Origin: Laccaria trichodermophora
Taxonomy: Eukaryota > Basidiomycota > Agaricomycetes > Agaricales > Hydnangiaceae
Direction: 5' to 3'
Assembly: GCA_018417955.1 (NCBI GenBank)
Contig: JACTVC010000003.1
Location: 1,240,001-1,304,000 of the forward strand
DNA length: 64,000 bases
Shown here: positions 47,221-60,800 of the stretch, in pieces
Layout of the letters: each line of letters opens with the position of its first letter
How positions within the stretch are numbered: position 1 is the stretch's first letter
The notes under the pieces: generated by a model
Database searches by the model: none
What the model was told of the DNA's origin: nothing
The model's input: only the letters and a program-made list of their open reading frames with translations
Made by a program: the position numbers and the translations under genes

Positions 47221-48121
47221 TAGACCTCAGATACCGTCGATGGAGACATCGCTAATGAGAAGGGGGAAACGGAGAACGTGCCGTATATAACCCACAAGCT
47301 TGAAGCGACTCGGATCGCGTAGTCATAGACTGTCCAGATGTCACCTTCGAGAGCGTTCCCCGGCTTTTAACCCGAATCCTCCGTCTATCCTGTAGGTCTT
47401 CGTCTTGTAGTTCTAACAAAAAGTGAGGTCCTACATGTCGCAGCGTCTCCGGAGGTCGGAAGGAAGGTAATCAATAGAGAAGAGAAGCTTCGAGAAAGGA
47501 GCACGTCTTCTGATCATCAAAACAAGAGAAACTGCCTCGTAGTTATATGCTTGAGCGACTTGTGACGAATTCAACGTCCGATCAGAGCAAGGTCACAGTG
47601 ACATAGAGGGAGAAAATGTGTTGGCGGTGAAGATAAGAAAGGGGCAAGGCTACTCGCGACCGGCGGCTTGACCAAAACCCAGTTGATACGTGACTGCATT
47701 CATGCTTGAAGGACTCCCGATGAACACGACGACTCCAGATGAGAGCAAGGTAACTGCGGTCAATGAGGAGGTAGAACGGAGAGGGGCAATGCCAAAAAGT
47801 GCCTTTGGCTAGGGTTCTTTTAAAGACCGGGTCACGTGTGCGCGAAGTCAAAGCTGTTGCTGGCCACTGGGCCAACACGCGGTGATCACAATGAGGCCAA
47901 AGATCCGAAACGGTAGCACTGAATTTCAAACGGACAAGGCGAGGATCTGACAGTGAGCTCCTGATTTGGACACTCACCGAATAGAAAGGACCTTTACAAG
48001 TAATCGAATCAACTTGGGATATTCGCGTTCGGAAGCAGATGCATAGCATAGACATATTATGATGCTTAAGAAACAGGATCGTAAGAAGTCGTCATTCATG
48101 ATCATGAAACCGCTCGTCCGT
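47221..48121. other. Gene-poor stretch, one uncertain frame
   Basis: A 157-codon minus-strand frame with an ATG (47582-48055, MSMLCICFRTRISQVDSITC) is rich in Ser, Arg and Cys and has no motif or splice structure. I regard it as probable chance. Nothing else is seen. Confidence 0.4.
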
Positions 48122-50700
48122 TCATTCGTAAGGCATGTTTTCTGTAGCCTCTCCAAGGGATAGCCAGACATTCGCTACATTCTCCGCGAATTCCTGTTCT
48201 TCGCGAGCGAAGCTCTTCACTGTTTGAGTAAGCAGTGTATTTTCCCGGTTGTGCAAGACTACGCGAAGTTCGTGCCACATGCTGGAAAGTATGAGACTCA
48301 ACACGTCATGAAACCTGACAAGAAAAGAGCTTACCAGGCACGAATAAAGACTCTTCTGCTCAGTTGAGCCGCGATTGTTGCCTGGTCTTTCTCAATAATA
48401 GCGGCCAACTTGTCGACCTCGTCTTGCCATCCTTCCTTCTGCGCTGCCCTTATACCGTCCAACTTCAACGATGTCGTATCAATGCGTTTCTTCAGGCGTT
48501 CAACCTGATCAATGGAAAGTCGATCATGACGAAGGAACAAGTCGCGAGTAGCAATGTATAAGTCACGCTGGCCCTGCTTTGATATTGAGAAGCAATTCAG
48601 AGGAAACAGGTGGGACTATTTACCTTGAGAGACTCCAGCGTTGTATCGAGCAGGCTTCGGGTCTGCAAGATAGTTAGACAACATATCTACTACTCAAAGG
48701 GTATCTCACTCTAATTTCCGACATTTCAGAATGTCGTTGTGTATGCGCCGCGACCTGTTCCAATCCGCTCCGAACGCCATTCGAGAGTTCACAATCGTCT
48801 CCTCTCCAACACTGTTCATTAACTTCAACGACTGCCCGGAGAGTATTTGTTAATCTAGCCAGATCCCCCTGGTCGTCCAAAGGTGGTAAAGAGAAGCCGT
48901 TGAATGATTGATGTAATGAATTCGACATAACAGACGGTGCGGAGCCGGGTAGTGATGCGATTGAGGATGTTGGAGATAGAGGAGGCAATGTAAAATGAGC
49001 GGAGAGGTAGGATCGTCGGAAGGCTGGAGGTGATCGTACCGCAGCAGCTTCACGTCTCTTTATTATTCGCTCCGCAAGAATACATATCCTTTGCCACTGC
49101 TCAATAAGTGGGTTGAGTCTGACTCGTATAGCACTATAGAAATCTTGATCAACTGGGTTTTGTGAGTTGACAAACTGTTCCGTACGTGAGCTTCTCTTCC
49201 AAATCACTCGGGATCGACATCTCCTCCACTCTATCAACGCGTTTGGAGGCTGATTCCTCATCTAATGAGATTGGAGAATGTTTCCGCCACTCTTCGAATG
49301 ATGGCTCAGAGAGAAAGACTGCCAATAAGCCATCCTCTTTAATGACGGGGTGATTTCTGAGGGGAGGATATAAGAGGCAAAGTGAATGAAAAAAATGAAA
49401 TAGACCAACACAACAAAGCTGAGAGCTCTGGAGAGGCCTCTCCTAATGTTCCTCTTCAATCAGTTAATGATCTTAACCAGGGATATCAGACGCATACTTT
49501 CTTTGTTCCAAAAATTGTTCGTCCGCTGGATTTAATGTAAGATAAGGATCGACGGGCCAGGACGCAAACACACCTCCTATCCGCTTTGGAGGTAAGGCAG
49601 GGAATAGGCGAAATGGGTAACGACGTGTCAGGCACTCCCAAAGAAAAACAAACTCTGAGTATCTCCGCGGTACCGATCCACCCCTCTGGTCACACGATGA
49701 ACAATATACAAAGAATGAAATGGATTGAGCTCACTTCAGTCGTTACTTCATAGACCAAGTATCTGTTCAGAATAAAACCCTGGTGGCCAAGAATGGTGAC
49801 TTTGACCGTCTCTTGCTTCTTCCACCAATCCTTCGGCATTCCAGAGCCAGACAGATTCGATGGAGCGCCATTAGAAAACCCGCCGGCTGCGTTTCCAAAA
49901 CTGCCATTGTTGCTTGGGGCAGAAGGAAAGCGTGGGTTTGTACTCCATGGGTCGTCAGAGGAGTATGCGGGCGCCGGTGAGCGGATGCTATTCTGCCTGT
50001 AATTAGATGCGATAGGGTTGAAAGCTGACGTCGACTGCAGTTTGGCAAGGTCGAGCGTGGGCTCAGGCAAAGTGTTCTGAGTTGATAGCGAGGCAACCTG
50101 TTCAATACTGACATCTGCAATTAGGGATTAAGAGGCAAAAGACAAAGTTACTTGGATGAAGACAAACCTTTGCCTGCTTGCGCAAGTGCTACAAGAGCTA
50201 GCGCGACAAAGAACTCGAGTTTAGACACTCGTGGTTTTGAGCTAACCAAATTTACAATCTAGGCACGACATGATAGATTGGTCTAGGTTAGGTGGCCAGC
50301 GAAGCAAACACAACAGCTTACCTTGTCAACAGTAGCAGCTGGAAGAGATGAAGTGGCCAAGACACGCGAAAGGGAGTTCACGGATGTTTCCCCGAGATTG
50401 CTTGGATCCACTGTAGCAAAAGCGCGGTGATATATCGACGGAACAGTGGCATCTGCTGCTTGCACGGTGGTCAACAACGGGTAATAGTTCGCGTAGATGA
50501 AACATGCCAATGACATTGCTGAATACCGAGGCAGACGTTTGGGGAATGGGAGTTGGTGTCGGGCTTGGTGCAGCGCTCCATGGGTCAAGTCCGTCATCAT
50601 AGACGGAGTTGGCAAGCGGGTTCTCGTCGACAAAGCTCCCTCCAAAGCCGGTGGTCGACGTTGCGACGTATCTTTGAGCGGGGCGAGGTGCGTTAAACAT
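48122..50700 (-). CDS. MVP1: Sorting nexin Mvp1 (SNX8-like)
   Basis: Endosomal PX-BAR sorting nexin involved in retrieval to the Golgi and vacuolar sorting. The start is ATG 50700 (MFNAPRPAQRYVATSTTGFG). A low-complexity N-terminus and an EH-like segment (VPSIYHRAFATVDPSNLGET) are followed by the PX domain with VKVTILGHQGFILNRYLVYE, the phosphoinositide-binding RRYSEFVFLWE, PALPPKRIGG and RNHPVIKEDGLL. The BAR-like helical C-terminus contains NPLIEQWQRICILAERIIKR, LFLRHDRLSIDQVERLKKRI and CMWHELRVVLHNRENTLL, which is characteristic of Mvp1. At least eight introns are present, with open frames. It is head-to-head with CSE1; 188 bp separate the two start codons. Confidence 0.9.
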
Positions 50701-50888
50701 GATAAGACTGAGCGACCCTAACACGCCGTCCAAGACTCACGTCCAACTCCCTTGGAGAGATGAAGGTCAATCACGTGGCTACGATATGTCCGGAAGAGGA
50801 TCACGTGGTGCACGCGTTCTCGCCTTCGTCGCGATCTCTCATTGTCGTCAACTCATCGTTTCTTTCTTTCTCTCTCTTAAACACGTAG

Positions 50889-53800
50889 ATGGCTGACCTT
50901 CCAGCACTCCTCAAAGCCTCGCTCAACCCAGAAACTAGAAAGCAAGCTGAACAAAATCTCAATGCTTTGAGCACACACACTGGCTTTTTGACCCATCTCC
51001 TGAACCTCGTCCTCGAACAATCGCAGGATCGTGCAATCAGATTATCAGGGAGTGTATATCTCAAGAATATAACAAAGTTGCGTTGGGATGAGGTGCGTCT
51101 GTGATGTTCCAGTCAAATACATGGTCAATGAGATATCGATGCAGGACGTTCAACCCCTGGCCGAAGAAGACAAAGCTGCATTGAGAGCACAGCTAGTGCC
51201 TGCAATGCTTGCACTATCTAACCCTGCAGACAAGGCTATTCGAGCTCAAGTTGCAGAGTCGGTATCCCTTGTCGCTGAGCTAGACTTTCCCGCGAAATGG
51301 GAGAATCTCATCGATGTAAGCGTTACCACTCTGGTGTCTTCCACTCCGCTGATGTACTCGATCGTGTAGCAATTGGTCTCATCTTTATCAATTACAGACT
51401 ACAATACGAACGTCGGAGTCCTTCAGACCGCTCATTCCATCTTCCGCCAGTGGCGTGCGCACGTCCGATCCGACGAGCTCTATTCAGAGATTAACCTCGT
51501 TCTATCAAAGTTTATGACACCATTCCTCCAACTCTTTAAGCAGACTGCGCAACTGCTTCTCGCCACAGCTCCCGCCGCGAATTACTCGCTTGTGGCGCAA
51601 TCTATGGTTCTCCTCATCGACCTCTTCTACGACTTCACGTGCCACGACTTACCACCCGCCATTGAGGATACGCACGAAGAATTCTTTGGGCCGACATCAG
51701 GTTGGTTCCAGGTGTTTTTAGGATGGGATCCAGCCGAGTTGCGGGGAGATCCTGATGACACCACTCCTTCCTTGCCGTCACAAATCAAAGCAGGAATTCT
51801 CGAAATCGCAGAGCTCTTCATCAAGCTCTACCCCGACCAACTCCTTAAATCTCCAGCTGTTGAAACTTTTGTCAAAAACGTTTGGAACCTTGTCGGATCG
51901 AACAAGCTTCCAGGCGTGGCCGATGATGTCCTCGTCTCTCAATCTCTTCGCTTTATCTCGACTGCCATTCGCTCAGGATACTACAAGGCTCTCTTTTCGT
52001 CACCAGATACCATCTCATCTCTAGTACAAGGTGTTGTTGTTCCCAACGTTGCCCTTCGGGAGCACGATGTAGAGCAATTTGAGGATGATCCCCTTGAGTT
52101 CATTCGACTTGACTTGACCCAATCGAGCACGGGCTCAGACCTATCCACCCGTCGCCAGGCTGCGGCTGACGTTCTCCAAGCTCTAGTAGGGAGTGGGTAT
52201 GAGGCTGAGACAACCCAGATCGTAGGCCAGTGGATTTCCACCGGTCTGAGCGAATACGAGGCGAACAAGGCGCAGAATTGGAAGGCGAAGGATAGCGCGG
52301 TCTATCTATTGACGGCAGTCGCTACTCGGGGATCAACCTCCCAACACGGAGTAACTTCAACTAATGCCCTTGTGGACGTGGTCAAGTTCTTTTCGGACCA
52401 TGTCTTCCAAGACCTACAAGCTGCGCCAGGGGCTGTTCACCCCATTCTGCAAGTTGACGCTATCCGATTTTTGTATACCTTTAGGAATCAGCTCACAAAA
52501 CCCCAACTCCTTTCTGTCCTTCCCTTGCTATCTCAACGCCTCGAGTCAGACAACTACGTCACCTACACATATGCTGCGATCACTATTGACCGTATCTTGT
52601 TCATCAAGCAAAACAGTAAACTTCTGTACGTCTGTGCTTGATCTTGTTCATCGATAGGTGCTGATGGGAGCTGTGAAAGGTTTGGACAAGCAGACATACA
52701 AGAGTCAGCCCCCCACCTAATGCATGCGCTATTGACTAAAATCGAGGCCGCTCGCACGCCGGAGAAGGTTGCGGAGAACGATCATTTAATAAAATGTAGG
52801 TCATTGTGGACATTGTTTTCCTCGAAACTTACGCAATTGTAGGTGTGATGAGGGTTATCGTGACTGCACGGCAAGGGCTCACGTCTGTCTACGAGTTGAC
52901 ATTGAGTCGTCTAGTCGGCATCCTCGGTGTGATCTCCAAAAACCCGAGTAACCCCCACTTTGATCAATACATCTTTGAAAGCATTTCTGGTCTTATGAGG
53001 TGGGCCGGCCTTTTTAAGCCCCAGGTTCGATTCTGAGCACGTTTCGTAGGTTTATCGTCGAAGGATCACCCGCGACACTACCGAAATTCGAACAAGCCCT
53101 CTTCACTCCGTTCACAACGATCCTTCAACAAGACATTGATCGTGAGCTTACTCCATCTTTGCCCCATTTTCTTTTTTCTCATTCTTGTTTCAGAATACAT
53201 CCCCTACGTTTTTCAAGTCCTCGCCCAAATGCTTGACCTCCATTCCACCAGTGAAGTTCCTCCCCAGTATCGAAACCTCCTCCCCTTCCTCTTCACCCCT
53301 GCGATATGGCAACAGAAAGGAAGTATCCCCGGCCTGGTCAAACTGCTCAAGACATTCCTTGGTCGAGATGCTACACAGATGTTTGCGGTGGGACAGATTG
53401 CGTCTGTGTTGGCTGTCGTGCAGCAGCGGTTGATCCCATCGAAAGTCAACGATGCTTGGGGCTTTGAGTTGATCCAAAGTGTGGTTTTGAACGTTAAACC
53501 GTTCGTGAACTTTCACTCGGTTTTTTTAAACCGTACCAACGCTAACTGTTCCTCGTGTGCATAGGGAGGACCTGCAACAGTACATGAAACCGCTGGTGAT
53601 GACTCTCTTAACACGGATGCAAACCAGCAAAACCGACAAATATACGTATCTGTTCGCTCGTTTCATACTGTTCACTATGGCCATCAATGTCACGGGCATG
53701 TCGCCTGACTATCTCATCACTACTATCGAGGGGATCCAGGCAAAGCAAGTTTGAATTCCTTTTCTCTTCCTCCCGTGCTCGCTTACAACCTCATTTAGTT

Positions 53801-54292
53801 TGTGGCCAAACCTCCTCTCGACTTTCGTTATACCTCAAGCGCCAAAGTTCCCCCACAAAGAACGTAAGTTGGCCGGCGTGGGCTTAACCCGTTTACTCTG
53901 TGACAGCAGGTACATGATACAGCAACCCTCTGTCGCCTATTGGTAGAACCCGCTTTATTGTTCTGGTACCCTTCCTTGACTGACTCACATCCAGGCCGGC
54001 CGCATATACAGCTCTGGGAAAACTCTTCAGCGAGCCACAGTACTTCAAGTCATCAGAATCTGATGACCCTCACACAGGCATCACCGAGGTTGACTTTGAG
54101 GAGCAAACTGCTGGATATCAGGCTGCTTATTCCCGCTTGGCGTCGTCTGAAAAAGCAGAGGTAGATCCAGTCGCTTATGTCCAAAATCCAGCGCAATATC
54201 TGCAAGCGGGGCTCGTGGCGCTCTCGAAGACCTATGGGGAACAACAAGTGTCATCGCTCATTTCAGCTGCTGAGGGTGGGAGGATTGTGTGA
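50889..54292 (+). CDS. CSE1: Importin-alpha re-exporter (exportin-2)
   Basis: Karyopherin-beta family receptor that returns importin-alpha from nucleus to cytoplasm with Ran-GTP. The start MADLPALLKASLNPETRKQA leads directly into the importin-beta N-terminal repeat (NETRKQAEQNL-type, then SGSVYLKNITKLRW). Cse1-specific segments follow: VSLVAELDFPAKWENLID, HSIFRQWRAHVRSDELYSEI, FEDDPLEFIRLDLTQSSTGS, TRRQAAADVLQALVGSGYEA, VLAQMLDLHSTSEVPPQYR and GRDATQMFAVGQIASVLAVV. It ends with YLQAGLVALSKTYGEQQVSS. All-helical HEAT-repeat protein of about 960 residues. Around ten introns, no broken exon seen. Confidence 0.94.
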
Positions 54293-54545
54293 TCTTGTTT
54301 TTTCAACATATCGTCCTGCGCAGTAGTTACCGGCAACTACAGTCTCAAAAGACGATAAGGCCTACAACTGAGATGGAAATGCAATGTGGTTCAATAAATA
54401 ATGCGCTTTGATTCACGCACCCCACCCTTTTATTTCTCGAAGAAGAGAGAAGTAAATTTACAATATAGCCTAGTACTCGCAATGGTATATTATAGAAATG
54501 CGTCCGTCCCCAAGTATGTATGATCGCGACTCTTGGGGTTTTTCT

Positions 54546-57440
54546 TTAAACCTCATGTACCTTTTTCGCTGCAAAGTGAAGGGTCCAGGTCGACAACAGG
54601 CGCTTGCTGTTCACCTGCTCACCGGTCAAACTGTACGAGGCGGAATGAGAATCGGCTGCAAAAAGGATGGATGGATGGATAAAGATTACTCACCCTGGCG
54701 TGCCATAGGTCAGTGGTGCAAGGTAGCCAAACATCAAAAACAGAATTAAACTGAACACGACGAGAATAACGGGGCCCTTGACCCCTAGATCAGCATATTG
54801 TGATGGTCTAGCTCGTGTTTTGGGTCCACGGATGGAGATGGGATAGTTAATCGTGTCGCTCAAAACAAAGTTCAATACGGAGCCAGCAACGAGAGCCGAG
54901 GCGAGGTGAGAGGGTAGATAGTGGTGAATGAAGAGCTGACGGCTCATCAAGAAAAAGGGGATGTAGTGTACTGCCCAGACCAACATAAAGAACCCAGTGT
55001 TGTTCCACAGGCGATTCCGCACAGCTAAAAAAAAGTAGACGTTAGAGCAAACTTTCAGGCTGTAGAAGGGCTTACGGTCAGAAATGGGATCCATTCCACG
55101 GCGCCTTGCAATCAAGTCGGCCCCGAGAATTCCAATAAAGATTGCGATACCGACGACGCACGCCCACCAGCCTATCAAATTGCCGATGAGATAGATTTGC
55201 TTCTTCTCGTCGTTCTCTGTCCAGAAGCTGATGCCCATGAGGAGGAATGGCCAGTTAATGGGATTACTGGCGTAAGGATGAGATGCTGTTAGGCCAGCGT
55301 TGTGCTGCAGCATAAGCATTTGAAGTTCGCCAAACTTCCTAAAGAAGTTCATAGATTTGGGGACTTTAACAGCCGCATGTTCCGTTCTATCCGTAACTTC
55401 ATCGCCATCTATAAGAAAATGTCGTTAAATTGTTCAAGGAAGAACCAAGCAGCTTATTCCATACCTTCGTCGGCGATGATTTCATCAACAAACCAGGTTG
55501 CTGTTTTTTCAGTTGGGTTCTTGTTACCGTTAATCTCTTGTTGCTTGAACGCCCACTCTGGGAGTTGCTTAGAATGTGTCCACATTGAAACCTTCGTCGG
55601 CATGTGAATTAAGCGGAAGTGACCAGATTTGCTCTTCCATGCCTCGCCGTCGTGAGGATCGTTGGTAAGCACAACTTGGAAAAGTGTCTCGTTGTGCCTC
55701 GAATAGTCATCTTTGTCCCAGGTTGTAAATTCTTGGTTAGTTGGCATCAGAGGGGATGCAACGTCGTGGGAAAGGAGGTGGGTCAGCGTGTTAACGTGGA
55801 GCAGCTGGATAATATCTTGATGACGGACGATACGGCCGCGACCGGTCTCAGGCAAGGATTTCGTTGGGATAATTTGCCAGTGGTTGTTCGTATCGTTGTG
55901 TCCATATCCAGTCACTTGTTGCCCTAAGGACGAATATAGATAATAAGCAATAAACCTGCAGGTAGAGCAAAGGGGAACGCACCTTGACTACTGATTCGAC
56001 CGTCATCGTAGCTCAAAGGATACTTCTCTACGTGGGAGTGCAAGAAAACCTTGGTGTCTTTGTGTCTAATTGTGACGATGTCATAATAACGGATTTCTGG
56101 ATAGAGGACTTAGAAACGATGCCAACACAAAGGGATGGGGAAGACTCACCATGGCTGTTGAGAAGCATTTCATTCCCTGATAGAGTTTCCTGAAATGCAG
56201 GGCTCATGAAGGAATCACCAGGACCAGACGTTGTAAGGATCGAGAAGTGGATGTAGAAAAACGAAAGATAGACGATGAATGGCACGACAATCAATCCAAT
56301 TGCTCTTGCAGCCAAGTGCCTCGTAAAGTAATCCTGGAAATGGGGTCAAACCCTGCGAATGCAAAAGGAAAAAGATAAAAGCACACCATCGTGTGACCCT
56401 TCTTGATATCAAGCAGATCCCACAAGTCAATGATGACAGCAATTCCAATAGTGAAGACGGTAAGAATGCCATTGACTTTTGAGCCCCATGTACAAGCCAT
56501 GAAGACGCCCGTAAGGATAAGCCAAGCCCACCATTCTGAAGAATATTCCCTATCACTTGATCAACACAAAACCAAACTAAATAGCGAAGATGAACGTACC
56601 GATAACGCAGTTTGCGGAAACGGATATATGAATAGATGGTGAGTGAAAGGAAGAAGATCAGCGTCGCGTCCAAAAGAATAAGCCGAGATTGAGCAATGTG
56701 CGCATTATCTAAATTCGCCCAGTTAGCAAGTCCAAGAAACGTAACTGAAGAAGAAACGCACCAAAAAGAACAAGCGAAGCCGAGAACGCAGCAATGACGG
56801 TAGAGTATCCACTCTCCTTCATAATAGCGTAGATGAGGGGAATGGTAAGACTACCAAGTATAGCAGGAAGCGCGCGCATCCCAACGAACGGCACATGGTG
56901 GTCGGTATAACTATCGCCAATATTGTCGAAGTGGAACTTCCCATCAAAACCAACAAACCAGCCCGCCAAGCCGAAGAGTAATTTCGCAAAAGGAGGATGG
57001 ACGTCGAAGTAGTATTCCCGTGTGATGTAGTATGCTGCGAATTTGCCAAAGTGGACTTCGTCGAAGCTGGAATAGGAATAGGAGAAGTTGTCAGAGGAGT
57101 GAGGAATAAAGGAGATGTGTGTGACGTACACGACTTGGTCTGGATGATTGATTTTATAGAACCGTAGTGCGAAAGCGAGCGCAGTGAGGATCGCCACAAC
57201 GATAGCGCTCCCCCTTGTCCCCTCAAATAATAGCTCTATAGCATTCCGGTTGTTCTAAGAAAAAAAAGTTCAAGTCGCGTCAACGCCGAGACAACTCTCA
57301 ACACGCACCGGATTCTGAAATACTTCAGCAGAATGTTCATCATCCTGCACCTGTTCATATTCCAAGTTGCCAGAAGAAGACGATTCAGCGTGGCCTGCTC
57401 TTTGTCGTAGACGCGGACTAGGTCTCCCGTGGCCTGCCAT
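54546..57440 (-). CDS. PMT4: Protein O-mannosyltransferase, PMT4 type
   Basis: Endoplasmic-reticulum membrane enzyme that transfers mannose from dolichyl-phosphate mannose to Ser/Thr of secretory proteins. The start is ATG 57440 (MAGHGRPSPRLRQRAGHAES). The first luminal loop has the catalytic DEVHFGKFAAYYITREYYFD and VHPPFAKLLFGLAGW. The MIR repeats have VTGYGHNDTNNHWQIIP, HVNTLTHLLSHDVASPLMPT and NQEFTTW, the latter favouring the PMT4 subfamily. The C-terminal membrane half has PYASNPINWPFLLMGISFW, RQLFIHHYLPSHLASALVAG and FGYLAPLTYGTPG. The last intron joins PG to LTGEQVNSKRLL and the stop is at 54546-54548. Many introns; the frames are consistent. Confidence 0.9.
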
Positions 57441-57800
57441 TACGGGAGGTGGGAGGATGAAAGAAATGGTTGTTTCAGCAGCAGTTCAATTGCCACGATT
57501 CAGTTACAACGATGCCTTACGTAAGCGATGTTGATAGCAAAAAAACAATTCCTCTGCAGCAACTAAATTTCTCTGCATACCGCCCAAAATTGGTACATAG
57601 GAAGCAAAGAGAAAATTAAGGAGAGTGAGCGTCGCCGCAGTTGTATGGTATATGAGGTATTCCAAGAGGTGAAAAGGTTCATAAGAGTGGGTCGATAGCA
57701 TGGTACAATAAAGTAGAGGAGGAACATCAAGACGACAACGGCAACAAAAAAAAAAAAAGGAAAGCAAAAAGGAGGGGAGGGGTGGGGGGGAAAGGAGACA

Positions 57801-60800
57801 TCACTCTCGTGCAACCCAATCATTACTTCGCGAGACCAGCTCAATCGAATTATCTGTGGTCCAGAATAGACGCTCAGTCGCACTTCTACCACTCCAGCTC
57901 TTTTGATCACGGAGGATCATCGCCTATCGACATGGACAGGTCATCAACCGTACATAGGAGAAAGTAAATTTGAAAGCAACACACCTGTTGAGCACCAAAA
58001 TTCCTTTGATCATGCGCAAAAAGTTCAACATTATCTTCCAAAGCTTCCGAAAGGATCTGCAAATCTTGAAGAATGGACTGCATCGCACGCACAGCAGAGA
58101 GTGTCAAAATCTCCTTGCGGTTACGCACAGATCCACTACCATTATTCGGCGGCGGCAACGACCGTGATATCGTCTGAAGCACCGTGTGCAAGATCCGCTT
58201 CGTCTCGCCCATAATTTTCTGAGCTTGTGGGAAGTTGCGCCTTGATACAAGAACCAATGCTCTCGTAATCATATCAGAGGCAAGAAGCTCCATTCGTCGA
58301 CGGACAATGACAGGATCCGACACCGTAGACGGCGGCCGGGGTGAGGAGGTTGACATGGGTAGAAGTGTGATGGTCAGAAGAACAGGGTGGGCTAACCGTG
58401 ATACATGCTTGGCAGCACTGGGATCAAAGAACGATCCGTCGACTTCGACCACAGGAACTTCGTCAATCATCCGGTCCATCATACCATCAGTAAAGTCCGC
58501 ATCGTCGATAGCAAGCGCATCAAGACCCATACTCTGCACGAACTGATCCGTCGCATTCATCGCGCGTTCTTGATTATTACGCATTTGTGATATCTTCTGT
58601 GCGTCGGTATTGTCGAGCTCCAGCTCAATAAGCATTTCCTTGCGTTCTCCATATCGAAGCTCGCCAATGTCGACATCGACATTCTGTCCATCAGAAGCCA
58701 GGATAGAAGACGGTCCTCCAGAAACCTTGCGTATCCTGAAGCGACGGCCATCGACGATCTTCATATGGAGCTTCATGTTGAGGAGCCCAATAGACATCAT
58801 CCCACCAACACAGCCCGCGACGCAATCCCTAAGATCATACCAGTCCTTGACAAATGTGTACGTTCCGCTAGTATGGTTGGACATGAGCCAGAGCGAAGCG
58901 GGATCATGTGACCGCCCATAACCAAACGAGTGGATAGGGACGTTGGCAGCCTCTGCGCGAGCAAGAACCAGGTCCATTTGTGCACGACGAGTGCTGTCCG
59001 AAGCGTCGCTGACCAAGATCATGCCCGAAATCGGGTTACGAGCCTTTCTCTGCAGAACGACATCCAAACCTACAGAAACATTAGCGAAAAAGGATGCAAG
59101 CTTACATTCCAATCAACGCACCATGGTTAACAGCCGTCACAACATCCGTCTTCTCATCTTTCGAACCCCTGACCAAAAACTCATCCTGGTTCTCCTCCAA
59201 CCGGAGTCCAAGCTCATCAATAAACTTGTCAAGCCGCTGACGACTCTGCGCCTTGCCAAGGTTCAAGAAAGGAGTCTTCCTCACTCGACCTGCATTACCG
59301 ACTTCGAAAGTCACAAGACTCAGCCGATCTTTCTTGGCGAGGGAGGCTACAAGGAAATCAAGTGTTGTTTTGATCACTCGAATTTTGAGTTGAGCCGTGC
59401 TTGGCACCGCAGAGGGAGGCGGGAGCGATATTACCAGTATCAAATCTACAGGTGGGTGCGGGAGTGGTGTGAGAGAGTTGGACGGCCCACTGGATGTATA
59501 CGGCGAAACCAGGTTAGTTGACGATTCGTATGAGCTCAACTCGTCGTCTTCGCCTAGCGTAGTGAGCTTGTTGTTGTAAATTTGAGTTCGAGAAGGCATC
59601 ATTGAGCCGTGCGAAGTGGAGGACGAGAGCGTCGATCTTGAAGACCCATTGAGCAAACTATCCACAGTACTGACCGTTGTCTGGGTACTGCCGCTCAACA
59701 TTCTCATTGCCTTGGCGCTCCCTCCAAACTCCTCCATGTCCAATGGTCGTTGTGGCTGTTGTGCTGGGGGAGGAATGCCATTTTGCATCTGAAACATGTT
59801 GACCAAGGCTTGAATATTGGTCTTCCATGACTCCAAGGAAGATCGCTCTTTGAAGATAAGAATAAAGGAGGCAAGCTCGTCCTCCATGTCTATGGTGAGG
59901 CTCATTTCTCCAGCGGCGGAAGTAGCAGTGACATTTTTTATATGTCGAACGTAAATGCGTCCCTTGAGGCGCAAAACGCCTTTCGATTGGCCACTTGATG
60001 CCATTGAGCCCACATCACTCAGACCAGACGCATTGGAGAGGAGGCGACCTAGTCCGCGTTTCTTCTCTTCAGAAACACAGATGATGGCCTCTTTGAAGAG
60101 ATAAACGTAAAACTCCCGTATGGCAGAGTCTCGCCGAACCGACAACAAATCGTACATTTGGAGAGGACCAAGGTCCGAAAGTGGGTGGCCTTTCCAATCT
60201 ATGATGCGATTTCGAAGGTCTTCTGTGATTGAGCTAAACGGCGAGTTCTCTTCAGAATGGATGAGAGTGTTGGGGGGGAAATAGGATTGTTGTGAATCAT
60301 GACTTTGAGAGCCCCCTAATTGATTGTTATCGTGAGATGGGGCCAACTGGTGATTTTGATAGTCGCGAGGAGAGGAATCTTGGCGGTGTCGTGGAATGCT
60401 ATCTGGGCGCGGGCTGGAGTGTCCAGAGTTGGTATGTCGCACGTGGCTTGATTGACCATTTCTAGAACTGAAGTTATCGGGCAGTACAGGGCCAGGAACG
60501 GTGTTGGCAGCACGTTTCCCAGGTAGCTCGATGACGATAATGCAGGTTAAAGGTTGACTAACGTCGGTCGTCCGAGTTAGCGACGAAAACTCTGGACGAA
60601 CTTGGATTGAAGGAGTGACAATGTATTGAGAATGATCATTTTGGGGTGTTGATTTTACTGAACCAGTGTGGTCCAAGGGATCGTCTTCGTTAGGGTCGTA
60701 AGGACTGGGGGGTTGGCGAGCACGACTGGTGGGTGTATCGCGTCCTGGGTACATTGGGGCGGCTCGACTGTCACCCATCCCCGTAAGCGCAGCAAGTTCT

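Noticed and set aside
47582..48055. 157-codon minus-strand frame as a gene
   Set aside because: Has an ATG but an atypical composition, no motif, no introns, and sits in a repeat-derived gene-poor stretch.
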